From NCBI RefSeq assembly GCF_900007165.1, contig NZ_CYGY02000035.1, positions 62,001 through 126,000 of the forward strand: a DNA stretch of 64,000 nucleotides, given 5' to 3'. A program made the position numbers and the translations under genes. Positions 51,616 to 60,398 of the stretch are shown here, piece by piece (the first letter of the stretch is position 1; each line of letters opens with the position of its first letter). Source of the DNA: Paraburkholderia piptadeniae (GTDB lineage Bacteria; Pseudomonadota; Gammaproteobacteria; Burkholderiales; Burkholderiaceae). Below the pieces are notes generated by a model. That model searched no databases. It was not told the DNA's origin and saw nothing but the letters and a program-made list of their open reading frames with translations.

Positions 51616-51645
51616 ATTCTTGCGCCCCATCGCAAGGCATGTCAA
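51616..51645 (-). promoter_or_regulatory. phaC promoter
   Basis: On the minus strand, TTGACA (51640-51645) and AAGAAT (51616-51621) are spaced by 18 bases. The mapped Cupriavidus necator phaCAB promoter has TTGACA, 18 bases and AACAAT, so the arrangement is conserved. The leader to phaC is about 100 bases. Confidence 0.65.
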
Positions 51646-51754
51646 TGCTTGCTCCCGATTTTGCCGCAGTGCGGGATTTTTTTCATTATCGTTTTCCCGA
51701 TGTGCAGCAATGCGTTTCGCGATCGGCCGCACGGTCGTGCTGTGCAATGCAATA

Positions 51755-51776
51755 AGAGCCCGCAATGACGGGCTCT
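51755..51776. terminator. Hairpin downstream of pgeF, weak terminator
   Basis: AGAGCCCG and CGGGCTCT form an 8-bp stem with a 6-base loop about 145 bases beyond the pgeF stop. On the minus strand it is followed by TATTGC, a poor T-run. Confidence 0.4.
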
Positions 51777-51921
51777 CGTCCTGATCCACACGGGCACGGA
51801 ACGCTTACGCGCTGCGCAACCGCATAGGTCTTCTTACGTTCGCGCAGTGCAGCATAAGAATGCTCGCGAAGCGCCTTCGCGACGTGTCGGGCGCAGCAAA
51901 AAGACCTTTGCGCAGCGGGAC

Positions 51922-52773
51922 TTAGAGCGCCCCAATATCGTCAGCGAGCCAGATCATCGCGGCCATTCGGCCCGTCTCGCGATCACGTCGATATGAGTAA
52001 AAGCGCTCGCGTTGAGTGACCGTGCAATGGTCGCCACCCGTCACCTGCGTCACGCCGAGTTGCGCAAGCCGCAGACGTGCGAGACTGGGCAGATCCGCGA
52101 GGTATTTACCCGCGTTCACAGGGTGATCGTCGAACGCGCTTGCGACCTCATCGCGTTGTGCGCCGCCGACACCTTTCATGAAGGCGTCACGCACGTCTGG
52201 TCCGACCTCGAAAGCATCCCGTCCGATGCACGGACCGAGGTAAGCGTGCAGCGCTGACATGTCAGTGCCCGCGAGCGAGGCGACACGCTGCGCGGTATTT
52301 TCGACGACAGCTGCCGCGAGCCCTCGCCAGCCAGCATGCGCGGCGCCGACCGCGCGGCCTTGCGGATCGCACAGCAGGACGGGCATGCAGTCCGCGATCA
52401 TCACGACGCACAGCGTGCCCGCGCGGTCGGTCACGCTCGCGTCGGCCTGAACGGGCAGCTCGCCGCGCTTTGCGGCGGCGAGCGCATCGTCGGCGCTCAC
52501 GACGGTCGCGCCGTGGACCTGCGACAGCCACGCCGCTTCGTCGAGTCCCGTGAGCCGCAGCACGCGCGCGCGGTTCTCTTCGACAAGCGCGAGATCGTCG
52601 CCCGACTTCTTGCCGAGATTCAGCCCGCCCGGCCCGTCGACGCCATCGCGCCACGTGCCGAACGGCGGCAGACTCACCCCGCCGTTGCGCGTCGTGACGA
52701 ACGCATGCACGCGCGGCGATACGCGCCACTCGGGCCGCAGCACATCGTTCATCGTCAGGTCAGGCAGCGTCAT
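51922..52773 (-). CDS. pgeF: Peptidoglycan editing factor PgeF (YfiH, multicopper-polyphenol oxidase fold)
   Basis: The 283-residue YfiH/PgeF protein keeps cell-wall precursors correct by removing wrongly incorporated L-serine; homologues also act as purine nucleoside phosphorylases. The metal/active-site motifs are LSQVHGATVV, VMIADCMPVLLCD, AHAGWRGLAAAVVE and LGPCIGRDAFEVG. The ATG start (52773) overlaps the rluD stop as ATGA, so the two are translationally coupled, the usual arrangement in beta- and gammaproteobacteria. Confidence 0.93.
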   Translation of the reverse strand: MTLPDLTMNDVLRPEWRVSPRVHAFVTTRNGGVSLPPFGTWRDGVDGPGGLNLGKKSGDDLALVEENRARVLRLTGLDEAAWLSQVHGATVVSADDALAAAKRGELPVQADASVTDRAGTLCVVMIADCMPVLLCDPQGRAVGAAHAGWRGLAAAVVENTAQRVASLAGTDMSALHAYLGPCIGRDAFEVGPDVRDAFMKGVGGAQRDEVASAFDDHPVNAGKYLADLPSLARLRLAQLGVTQVTGGDHCTVTQRERFYSYRRDRETGRMAAMIWLADDIGAL

Positions 52774-54059
52774 GCGCGATCGTCCTCGTCGTGTGATCCG
52801 TGTGATCCATCTGCTTCGTCTTCGTCGACGTAGTCCTCCGCATCGGGCGATGCGTCGGTTTCGTCGTCGTAGAACGCTTCGTATTCTTCGTAATCTTCGG
52901 CGTACTCGTCGTCGTGCTCGCGGCCCAGCCCCAGCGCTTCGGACAGGGCAGCGATATCGTCGGGCACGTCGGCGCGCCATTGCATCGTGCGGCCCGTCCG
53001 CGGATGAACCAGCGCGAGCCGCCATGCATGCAGCGCCTGACGCCCGAAGCCGCCCGGCAGCGGCGTCACCGAGCGCTTGCCGCGCGCGCGGCCATACACC
53101 GGGTCGCCGAGCAGCGGGTGGCCGACATGCGCGCAATGCACGCGGATCTGATGTGTGCGCCCCGTCTCCAGATCGCAATGGATCGCCGACACGGGCTGAC
53201 GCTCCCACAGTGTCGAATCGATGCGCCTGAAGTGCGTGCGCGCGGGCTTGCCCGACGCGCCCGTCACGACGGCCATGCGCGTGCGCTCGCGCGGATCGCG
53301 GCCAATGGGCGCGTCGATCGTGCCTTCTTCCGGCATGTTGCCCCACACCAGCGCGAGATAGCGGCGCTTCACCGTGCGCGCCTGCAACTGGCGCACGAGA
53401 TCCGTTTGCGCTTCGAGCGTGCGCGCGACCACCATCAGCCCCGACGTTTCCTTGTCCAGCCGATGCACGATGCCCGCGCGCGGCAAGCCCGCGGCGGCGT
53501 CGCCATAGCGGTGCAGCAGGCCGTTCAGCACGGTGCCGCTCCAGTTGCCGGCGGCGGGATGCACGACGAGCCCGGCTGGCTTGTTGATCACGACGAGCGT
53601 CTCGTCTTCATAGACGATATCGAGCGGCACGGGTTCCGGCGTGAACGCGAGCTGCTCGGGCAGCAGATCGGGCACGAGCTCGATCGTCGCGCCGAGCGGC
53701 ACCGGCTGACGGATCTTCGCGGGCTGTCCGTCGACGCGCACGCGCTGCGCCTCGATCCAGCTTTGCAGACGGCTGCGCGAAAACTCGGGAAAGACCTTAG
53801 CGAGCACCTTGTCGAACCGGTCGCCCGCAAGCTCGGGCGGCACCGTGACGACGCGCGGCGCTTCGTCGGCATGCGGCACGGCGCTTTCGGCATCGGCGTT
53901 CGAGGCTTCGGAAGCGGGTGCGTCGCCGCCGAAATCGTCGTCGAGCGCATCGCTCGCGCCATCGTCCGGCAATGCGTCGGCGGGGTTGGCGCTTGGGCTA
54001 TAATCCTTGCTGCTCTTCCGCGCGCCCTGAACGGGGCGCGGAGTATTGGAACGGGTCAT
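52770..54059 (-). CDS. rluD: 23S rRNA pseudouridine synthase RluD
   Basis: The 429-residue enzyme makes pseudouridines 1911, 1915 and 1917 of 23S rRNA. An S4 domain (about 78-130, DRFDKVLAKVFPEFSRSRLQ) precedes the catalytic domain with Asp202 in GIVHRLDKETSGLMVVA, then TGRTHQIRVHCAHVGHPLLG. It is about 100 residues longer than E. coli RluD: an acidic N-terminal stretch (about 20-68) and a very acidic tail of about 50 residues (DDEYAEDYEEYEAFYDDE). It is divergent from bamD, as in many Gram-negatives. Confidence 0.95.
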   Translation of the reverse strand: MTRSNTPRPVQGARKSSKDYSPSANPADALPDDGASDALDDDFGGDAPASEASNADAESAVPHADEAPRVVTVPPELAGDRFDKVLAKVFPEFSRSRLQSWIEAQRVRVDGQPAKIRQPVPLGATIELVPDLLPEQLAFTPEPVPLDIVYEDETLVVINKPAGLVVHPAAGNWSGTVLNGLLHRYGDAAAGLPRAGIVHRLDKETSGLMVVARTLEAQTDLVRQLQARTVKRRYLALVWGNMPEEGTIDAPIGRDPRERTRMAVVTGASGKPARTHFRRIDSTLWERQPVSAIHCDLETGRTHQIRVHCAHVGHPLLGDPVYGRARGKRSVTPLPGGFGRQALHAWRLALVHPRTGRTMQWRADVPDDIAALSEALGLGREHDDEYAEDYEEYEAFYDDETDASPDAEDYVDEDEADGSHGSHDEDDRA

Positions 54060-54097
54060 CGAGACTGGGTCACCTGGACGTAAAGCTAGACTGGAAA

Positions 54098-54955
54098 ATG
54101 CGAGCCTTGAACATCATTACTCAAACTGTTCGAAAGACGGTGGCCCAACAGATGGCCAGGAAGGTGGCCATCTATGTCGCTTGCGCGGCAGCCGTGACGC
54201 TGGTGGCGGCCTGTCATGGCCTGCCTCAGAAGACGGACGAAACGGCGACGTGGACCAACAATAAATTATATACGGAGGCGCAAGACGCCCTGAGCGGCGG
54301 CGACTTCGGCAAGTGCGCGAAATACTTCGAAGCGCTCGAAGGCCGCGACCCGTTCGGTCACTTCGCGCAGCAGGCGCAGATCAACGTCGCGTACTGCAAC
54401 TGGAAGGACAGCGAAACGGATGCCGCCGACCAGGCCGTCAACCGCTTCATCCAGCTGCACCCGGACCATCCGGACATCGCGTACGCGTATTACCTGAAGG
54501 GCATGATCCACTTCAACGACGACCTGGGTCTGTTCGGCCGCTTCTCGGGCCAGGACATGAGCGAGCGCGATCCGAAGTCGCTGCGCGAGTCGTATGACGC
54601 GTTCAAGGTGGTCGTCGACAAGTATCCGCAAAGCAAGTACGCGCCCGATGCGGCTCAGCGCATGCGCTACATCGTGAACGCGCTGGCTTCGCACGAAGTG
54701 CACGCGGCCGACTACTACTATCGCCGCGGCGCCTACGTGGCCGCGATCAACCGCGCGCAGCTCGCGATCAGGGAATACAAGAACGCGCCCGCGATCGAAG
54801 ACGCGCTGCACATCATGATGCTGTCGTATCAGAAGCTGGACCAGCCCCAGCTCGCCGACGATACGAAGCGCGTGCTGGCAGGCACGTTCCCGGACAGCCC
54901 GTATATCACCGGCCATGCGCGTCCCGGCAAGGAAAAGTCGTGGTGGCAGTTCTGA
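54098..54955 (+). CDS. bamD: Outer membrane assembly lipoprotein BamD
   Basis: The 285-residue lipoprotein is the essential TPR subunit of the BAM complex that inserts outer-membrane beta-barrels. The lipobox is LVAAC, followed by HGLPQKTDETATW. TPR-like helices follow (NKLYTEAQDALSGGDFGKC, NRFIQLHPDHPDIAYAYYLK, ESYDAFKVVVDKYPQSKYAP). ATG 54098 has GGA close upstream; ATG 54152 (ARKVAIYVACAAAVTLVAAC) would give a more compact lipoprotein signal and may be the true start. Divergent from rluD; bidirectional terminator downstream. Confidence 0.95.
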   Translation: MRALNIITQTVRKTVAQQMARKVAIYVACAAAVTLVAACHGLPQKTDETATWTNNKLYTEAQDALSGGDFGKCAKYFEALEGRDPFGHFAQQAQINVAYCNWKDSETDAADQAVNRFIQLHPDHPDIAYAYYLKGMIHFNDDLGLFGRFSGQDMSERDPKSLRESYDAFKVVVDKYPQSKYAPDAAQRMRYIVNALASHEVHAADYYYRRGAYVAAINRAQLAIREYKNAPAIEDALHIMMLSYQKLDQPQLADDTKRVLAGTFPDSPYITGHARPGKEKSWWQF

Positions 54956-54978
54956 CCCGCTGATCGTCAGCTGATATG

Positions 54979-55011
54979 AAAAACGCCACGGTTCGATACC
55001 GTGGCGTTTTT
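54979..55011. terminator. Bidirectional terminator between bamD and rlmD
   Basis: AAAAACGCCACGG and CCGTGGCGTTTTT form a 13-bp stem with a 7-base loop. It serves bamD and the converging rlmD. Confidence 0.92.
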
Positions 55012-55115
55012 GTTTGTGGAGGCCCGCATTGGTGCCCGCTCTGCCCATTTTGGCGCCCGCAATACGCGGACGCGCTTCATGACGGGCGCGCTCCGTTCGC
55101 GTCGGTCAAGCCCGG

Positions 55116-56540
55116 TCAGTCACGCTCGAACAGCGCAATCGACTCGACATGCGACGTGTGCGGGAACATGTTCACGACGCCCGCGCCCTTCAGCCGATAG
55201 CCGGCTTCATGCACGAGCAGGCCGGCGTCGCGGGCGAGCGTCGCCGGGTTGCACGACACGTAGACGATGCGCTTCGGCAGCGACCCTTCGCCGCTTTGCG
55301 CGATATCCGCGAGCGCCTTCGATACGGCAAGCGCCCCTTCGCGCGGCGGATCGATCAGGTATTTGTCGAAGTGGCCGAGCGCGCGGATGTCATCGGCGCT
55401 GACTTCGAACAGGTTGCGGCACGCAAACGACGTATGGCCGTCGACGCCGTTTTCCTTCGCGTTTTCGAGCGCGCGCGTGGTCAGCACGTCGCTGCCTTCG
55501 ATGCCCACCACTTCTCGCGAAACCCGCGCCAGCGGCAGCGTGAAGTTGCCGATGCCGCAGAACAGGTCGAGCACGCGGTCGGTCTTTGCGGGCGCGAGCA
55601 GGCGCAGCGCGCGGCCGATCAGCACGCGGTTGATCTGGTGATTGACCTGCGTGAAATCGGTGGGGCGGAACGGCATGCGGATGCCGAACTCGGGCAGCGT
55701 GTAGTCGAGCTGCCGGTCGAGCGGATAGAACGGATAGACGGTATCCGGCCCCTTCGGCTGCAGCCAGAACTGGACGTTGTGCTGGTCGGCGAAATCGCGC
55801 AGCAGCTGTTCGTCGGCGGCGTTGATCGGTTCCAGGATGCGCAGCACGAGCGCCGTCACCGACGAGCCGACGGCCAGTTCGATTTGTGGCATACGCTCGC
55901 GAATCGACAGCCCTTCGACCAGGTGGCGCAGCGGCACCAGCATGTCCGACACATGCGGCGGCAGCACTTCGCAGCTCGTCATGTCGGCGACGTAGCTGCT
56001 CTTCTTCTCGTGGAAGCCCACCAGCACGCCACCCTTCTTCACGACGTTGCGCACCGTCAGCCGGGCGCGATAGCGGTAGCCCCACGACGGGCCGTGGATC
56101 GGCCGGAAGACGGTTTCGGCGCGCAGCTTAGCCAGATGCATCAGATTGTCTTCGAGCACGCGCTGCTTGACGGCGATCTGCGCGCGCACGTCGAGATGCT
56201 GCATCGAACAACCGCCGCACGTGCCAAAAAACTTGCACTGTGGGCGGGTACGGATCACGCTCTCTTTAAGAATATCGACGACCTGCGCCTGTTCGAAACT
56301 CGGCTTCTTCCGGTAGCTCGAATAGGTGACGCGTTCGCCGGGCAGCGCGCCCTCGACGAAGATGACCTTGCCGGGCGAGCCGTCTTCCGTGACGGTGCGG
56401 CCGACGCCGCGCGCTTCCATGTCGAGCGAGTCGATATCGAGTTCGGGGGCCTTGAACGGGCCGGCGGCAGCCTCGTCGCGCGCCTGCTTGCTCTTGCGGG
56501 GCGAGCGCGTCTTACCAATGGGGGTAACAGTTTCAGACAC
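55116..56540 (-). CDS. rlmD: 23S rRNA (uracil-1939-C5)-methyltransferase RlmD
   Basis: The 474-residue RumA-type enzyme methylates U1939 of 23S rRNA. A TRAM domain (about 35-90) precedes the 4Fe-4S cysteines 102, 108 and 111 (QCKFFGTCGGCSMQHL) with the fourth in TSCEVLPPH; the methyltransferase part shows LDLFCGIGNFTLPLA, DPPREG and the catalytic YVSCNPATLARD. The start is GTG 56540 (VSETVTPIGK), supported by AGGAAG seven bases upstream; in-frame codons further up lack family features. Divergent from a nuclease-like gene. Confidence 0.95.
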   Translation of the reverse strand: MSETVTPIGKTRSPRKSKQARDEAAAGPFKAPELDIDSLDMEARGVGRTVTEDGSPGKVIFVEGALPGERVTYSSYRKKPSFEQAQVVDILKESVIRTRPQCKFFGTCGGCSMQHLDVRAQIAVKQRVLEDNLMHLAKLRAETVFRPIHGPSWGYRYRARLTVRNVVKKGGVLVGFHEKKSSYVADMTSCEVLPPHVSDMLVPLRHLVEGLSIRERMPQIELAVGSSVTALVLRILEPINAADEQLLRDFADQHNVQFWLQPKGPDTVYPFYPLDRQLDYTLPEFGIRMPFRPTDFTQVNHQINRVLIGRALRLLAPAKTDRVLDLFCGIGNFTLPLARVSREVVGIEGSDVLTTRALENAKENGVDGHTSFACRNLFEVSADDIRALGHFDKYLIDPPREGALAVSKALADIAQSGEGSLPKRIVYVSCNPATLARDAGLLVHEAGYRLKGAGVVNMFPHTSHVESIALFERD

Positions 56541-56646
56541 CTGCGACTTCCTGACAGACTGTGTAAAAGTGGGACCCGAAATGAAAAATCGGCGGGACCA
56601 AACATGAGATTGTAGACGAACGACAAACACCGACGGAGATTTGACG

Positions 56647-57510
56647 ATGCGACTGATCAGCTGGAACGTCCAGTGGGGACGCAGTGCGCACGGGGACGTG
56701 AACCTGTCGCGCACGATCGACGAAGCACGGCGGCTCGCCGATTTCGACGTGCTGTGCCTGCAGGAAATCACGCGCGGCTTTTCGGTGCTTGCGGGCCATC
56801 CGGGCGACGACCAGTTCGCCGAGCTGGCCGATCTGCTGCCCGGCTACACGGTATTGGGCGCGATCGGCGCGGATCTGGCGCCGCTCAAGCTCGATGCGCC
56901 CGCCGCGCCGCGCCGGCAGTTCGGCAACGTGCTCGCGACGCGTCTGCCCATCGAGCGCGTGATCCGCCATTCGCTGCCGTGGCCCGCCGACCCGGAAGCG
57001 CCGTCGATGCAGCGTGTCGCGCTCGAAGCCGTGCTGCGCGCCCCCAGCGGCCCGCTGCGCGTGATCGTCACGCATCTGGAGTTCTATTCGCTCAAGCAAC
57101 GGCTCGCGCAGGTGAACCATCTGCGCGCGATGCAGCAGGAGGCGGCCGCGCATGCCAGGCACCCCGCGCCCGCTGAAAACGCGATCGGGCCTTTCACCGA
57201 TACGGGGCGGCCTGTCAGCGCGATCGTCTGCGGCGATTTCAACAGCGCGTACGACAGCGAAGCATACCGGCGCATGCTGGAGCCGCTCGACGGCAGCCCA
57301 TCCTTCGTCGACGCATGGACGGCGCTGCACCCCAACCAGACGCCGCCGATGACGGCAGGCGTCTACGACAAGGCGCAGTGGTCGGACGGGCCGCTCACGT
57401 GCGACTTCCTGTTCGTCACGGAAGACCTGCGCACGCGGCTACGAAGCTGCGAGATCGACGGTGCGACGCGCGCATCCGATCATCAGCCGATCGTGCTGGA
57501 GATGGATTGA
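56647..57510 (+). CDS. Endonuclease/exonuclease/phosphatase family protein
   Basis: The 287-residue protein has the EEP fold of exonuclease III, DNase I and sphingomyelinases: MRLISWNVQWGR (Asn metal ligand), LCLQEITRGF (Glu), VIVTHLEFYSLKQRLAQVNH, IVCGDFNSAYDSEAY (Asp/Asn) and the final ASDHQPIVLE (Asp-His). All catalytic residues seem present. The nucleic acid or phospholipid substrate is not readable. GGAG eight bases before ATG 56647 supports the start. Divergent from rlmD. Confidence 0.9.
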   Translation: MRLISWNVQWGRSAHGDVNLSRTIDEARRLADFDVLCLQEITRGFSVLAGHPGDDQFAELADLLPGYTVLGAIGADLAPLKLDAPAAPRRQFGNVLATRLPIERVIRHSLPWPADPEAPSMQRVALEAVLRAPSGPLRVIVTHLEFYSLKQRLAQVNHLRAMQQEAAAHARHPAPAENAIGPFTDTGRPVSAIVCGDFNSAYDSEAYRRMLEPLDGSPSFVDAWTALHPNQTPPMTAGVYDKAQWSDGPLTCDFLFVTEDLRTRLRSCEIDGATRASDHQPIVLEMD

Positions 57511-57576
57511 CCGAGCCGGCGTGCACGCGGCGCGCACGCATCATCGGCGGCGCGTGCACGAGACTCCGCGCAGCGA

Positions 57577-58353
57577 TCAGTTCTCGAACGCAGCCAGGTA
57601 TTCGGCCCAATGCGGCGCCGACTCCTGCGCGAGCGAGTTCTTCACGAACGCGATTTCGTCCGCGTACTCTTCGGGCGAGAAGCCGCCGCGCATCAGCTGG
57701 AAACGGCAGTACAGCAGATACGTGTTGACGACGTCCGTCTCGCAGTAGTTGCGAATCTCATCGATACGGCCCGCCAGGAACGCGTGCCACACCTGGCCGC
57801 CGTCCATCCCCAGCTTGCCGGGAAAGCCGCACAGCTTCGCGAGCGCATCGAGCGGCGCGTTCGCGCGCGCCTGATACATCGCGAGCAGGTCCATCAGGTC
57901 GGTGTGACGCGAGTGATAGCGGCTGATGTAGTTGTTCCACTTGAAGTCGCGGTCTTCTTCGCCGAGATCCCAGTAGCGGTTCGCGCGAATGCCGTTGACG
58001 AGCGCGCGGTAGTGCAGCACGGGCAGATCGAAGCCGCCGCCGTTCCACGACACGAGCTGCGGCGTGTATTTCTCGATGGTCCGGAAGAACGACTGCACGA
58101 GCGCCGCTTCGCCGTCTTCAGGCGTGCCGAGCGAGCGCACGCGAAAGCCGTTGTTGTCGCGGAACACGCATGAAATCGCCGCAACGCGCTGCAGGTGATG
58201 CGGCAGGAAATCGCTGCCCGTCTTTTCGCGCCGCGCCGCGAAAGCATGCTCGGCGACTTCTTCGTCGGACATCGTGGCGGGAAGACTTTCAAGCCGGCGA
58301 ATGCCGGCGACATCGGGAATCGTCTCGATGTCGAAAACCAGAATTGGAGTCAT
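57577..58353 (-). CDS. PolB-like 3'-5' exonuclease
   Basis: The 258-residue DnaQ-like exonuclease of the predicted PolB-like family (PF10108) shows Exo I ILVFDIETIPDV, Exo II VSWNGGGFDLPVLHYRAL and Exo III NYCETDVVNTYLLYCRFQ. It is a stand-alone exonuclease without a polymerase domain. It begins just after rpoS (5 bases between the rpoS stop and its start), so it is the last gene of the surE-pcm-nlpD-rpoS unit and may be expressed with the stationary-phase sigma factor. Confidence 0.9.
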   Translation of the reverse strand: MTPILVFDIETIPDVAGIRRLESLPATMSDEEVAEHAFAARREKTGSDFLPHHLQRVAAISCVFRDNNGFRVRSLGTPEDGEAALVQSFFRTIEKYTPQLVSWNGGGFDLPVLHYRALVNGIRANRYWDLGEEDRDFKWNNYISRYHSRHTDLMDLLAMYQARANAPLDALAKLCGFPGKLGMDGGQVWHAFLAGRIDEIRNYCETDVVNTYLLYCRFQLMRGGFSPEEYADEIAFVKNSLAQESAPHWAEYLAAFEN

Positions 58354-58358
58354 TGTTT

Positions 58359-59453
58359 CTAAAGAACGGCGTCCTTACGCACGCCATTGGAGGCAAAGAA
58401 GCGTTTCAGCCGCACGAGCGCCTCTTGCTGGATCTGGCGCACACGCTCCCGCGTAAGGCCCATTTCATCGGCGAGTTCTTCGAGTGTCGCCGGTTCGATG
58501 TGATTGAGTCCGAAGCGGCGCTCGATCACATGCCGATGCTTGTCCGACAGCCGCGCGAGCCATGCCCGCGTCAGCGTTTCGAGTTCGCGATGCTGCACCT
58601 CCGCGTCCGGCGACTGGCTCTGGTCGTCCGACAGCAGATCGAGCAGGCTGCTCGCCGGATCGAGATCGAGCGGCGCGTCGAGCGACGCCGTGTGCTCGTT
58701 CAGCGCGAGGATGTCGGTCACTTCGTCCGTTGTCTTGCCCGTCAGGTACGCGATATCGTCGATGCTCGCGTCGCGGCGGTCGGCCGCCTCGCCTGAGTTC
58801 ATCGAATTCTTTTCGAGGTGGCGCTTCGCGCGCAGCACCTGGTTCAGTTCGCGGATCACATGCACGGGCAGCCGCACCGTGCGCGCCTGATTCATGATCG
58901 CGCGCTCGATGCTCTGGCGGATCCACCACGTCGCGTAAGTCGAGAAGCGGAAGCCGCGCGTCGGATCGAACTTTTCGATCGCGTGCATCAGGCCGAGGTT
59001 GCCCTCTTCGATCAGATCGAGCAGCGGCACGCCGCGATTCAGATAACCCTTCGCGATGCTGACCACCAGCCGCAGATTGCGCTCGATCATCACCTGGCGC
59101 GCTTCGAACTCGCCCGCTTTCGCGAGACGCGAATAGCGCTGCTCTTCCTCGACGGTGAGCAGCGGCTTCACGCTGATCCGGTTCAGGTAGTGCTGGATCG
59201 TATCGGCCGTGAGCTCGGCCTGCAGGAGCGCACGGAAATCGTCGGCGTCGGGTGCGGAATCGTTTGCGCCTTCCCGCGACTCGGATTCTTCTTCGGAACC
59301 CGATGCGCGTTCGTCGAGATCATTGGCGCTTTCGAGATCGTCGACCGATTCGTCCTCGACGTCGGAAGCGCCAGCGTCGTCCACCGAAACATGCGTGGCA
59401 CGGCTGAGTGACTCAGTCTCTGCTTGCGGTGTGCGGCGCTTCGATTTCGGCAT
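58359..59453 (-). CDS. rpoS: RNA polymerase sigma factor RpoS
   Basis: The 364-residue sigma-S directs stationary-phase and stress transcription. After an acidic N-terminal region (about 25-70) come region 1.2 (TIQHYLNRISVKPLLTVEEE), region 2 (RNLRLVVSIAKGYLNRGVPL, GNLGLMHAIEKFDPTRGFRF, TYATWWIRQSIERAIMNQ), region 3 and region 4 (GLTRERVRQIQQEALVRLKR). RFSTYATWWIRQ is the -10 recognition core. It is downstream of nlpD (16 bases), the conserved place for rpoS, whose promoter often lies inside nlpD. Confidence 0.97.
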   Translation of the reverse strand: MPKSKRRTPQAETESLSRATHVSVDDAGASDVEDESVDDLESANDLDERASGSEEESESREGANDSAPDADDFRALLQAELTADTIQHYLNRISVKPLLTVEEEQRYSRLAKAGEFEARQVMIERNLRLVVSIAKGYLNRGVPLLDLIEEGNLGLMHAIEKFDPTRGFRFSTYATWWIRQSIERAIMNQARTVRLPVHVIRELNQVLRAKRHLEKNSMNSGEAADRRDASIDDIAYLTGKTTDEVTDILALNEHTASLDAPLDLDPASSLLDLLSDDQSQSPDAEVQHRELETLTRAWLARLSDKHRHVIERRFGLNHIEPATLEELADEMGLTRERVRQIQQEALVRLKRFFASNGVRKDAVL

Positions 59454-59469
59454 GGTCGTATCGCTTCGC

Positions 59470-60393
59470 TTATTGCGGCGGCAAATACTTCAATGGGTCG
59501 ACAGGCTTGCCCTGGCGGCGAACTTCGAAATGCAACATCACGCGGTCCGAATCACTATTGCCCATTTCGGCGATCTTCTGACCTTTGGTTACCGCGTCAC
59601 CCTCTTTTACCATCAAAGCACGATTATGTGCATACGCTGTGAGATACGTCGCGTCATGTTTGATGATAATGAGATTGCCGTAACCGCGCAGCCCATTTCC
59701 TGCATAAACCACCCGGCCATCAGCGGAAGCCTTTACCGGTTCGCCCACTGAGCCCCCGATGTTCACGCCTTTGTTCTTCGAATCGTCAAAGCCGTTGAGC
59801 AGCGGCCCGCGAACGGGCCATGCGAACGACACGTTTCCGTTCGACGCCGTCGTATCGCTGGCGCCCTGCGGCGGAATCGTCGTCGCCTGCGTGCCCGACG
59901 CGCCCGGCGCCGCACCGAAGAGCGGCGGCTGGTTCGCCTGCGGCGCGCCGTTCAGCGGCGCGCTCTGCACTGCACCACCGCCGATCGGCGCCGTCGCGAC
60001 ACCCGGTACGACAGGCGCACCGTTCGCGCCCGGCGGCGCAACGCGCAGCAACTGGTCGACCTCGATCTGGTTCGGGTTCGTCAGGTTGTTCCACGTGGCG
60101 ATGTCGCGATAGTTTTGACCGTTTTCGAGCGCGATCCTATACAACGTGTCGCCCGGCTTCACTCGGTAGTAGCCCGGAGGTGGCGGACCGAGCGGCGCGG
60201 CAGGCTGCGCGCCGGGCGCACCGCCCCCTTGCGTGACGGTGCCGAGGGTGCCGGAGCGATCGACGACGGGCGCCTGATCGAGGCGCGTGGCACATGCCGC
60301 CAACACGGAAAGCATGGCCACGCAAACGCTGCGCTGAACGATGGTCAACGGGACATTCTGGCTGGTTCTTTGCATCGCGCGAAACATACTCAT
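59470..60393 (-). CDS. nlpD: Lipoprotein NlpD, M23/LysM amidase activator
   Basis: The 307-residue lipoprotein (lipobox LAAC, then ATRLDQAP) carries a LysM domain (YYRVKPGDTLYRIALENGQN to QLLRVAPP), a Pro/Gly/Ala-rich linker, and a C-terminal M23-like domain (GVNIGGSVGEPVKASADGRV, MLHFEVRRQGKPVDPLKYLP). NlpD activates the amidase AmiC for daughter-cell separation; as in NlpD the zinc ligands of true M23 peptidases are partly lost. A TTG codon 9 bases upstream (60402) with GGAG close by is an alternative start. Upstream neighbour is pcm. Confidence 0.95.
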   Translation of the reverse strand: MSMFRAMQRTSQNVPLTIVQRSVCVAMLSVLAACATRLDQAPVVDRSGTLGTVTQGGGAPGAQPAAPLGPPPPGYYRVKPGDTLYRIALENGQNYRDIATWNNLTNPNQIEVDQLLRVAPPGANGAPVVPGVATAPIGGGAVQSAPLNGAPQANQPPLFGAAPGASGTQATTIPPQGASDTTASNGNVSFAWPVRGPLLNGFDDSKNKGVNIGGSVGEPVKASADGRVVYAGNGLRGYGNLIIIKHDATYLTAYAHNRALMVKEGDAVTKGQKIAEMGNSDSDRVMLHFEVRRQGKPVDPLKYLPPQ

Positions 60394-60398
60394 CAGGT

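Larger units (their letters stand above)
51510..51921. other. Region between phaC and pgeF
   Basis: About 410 bases holding the phaC leader and promoter on the minus strand, a T-rich stretch near 51680-51705 and a small hairpin near the pgeF end. No gene seen. Confidence 0.6.
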
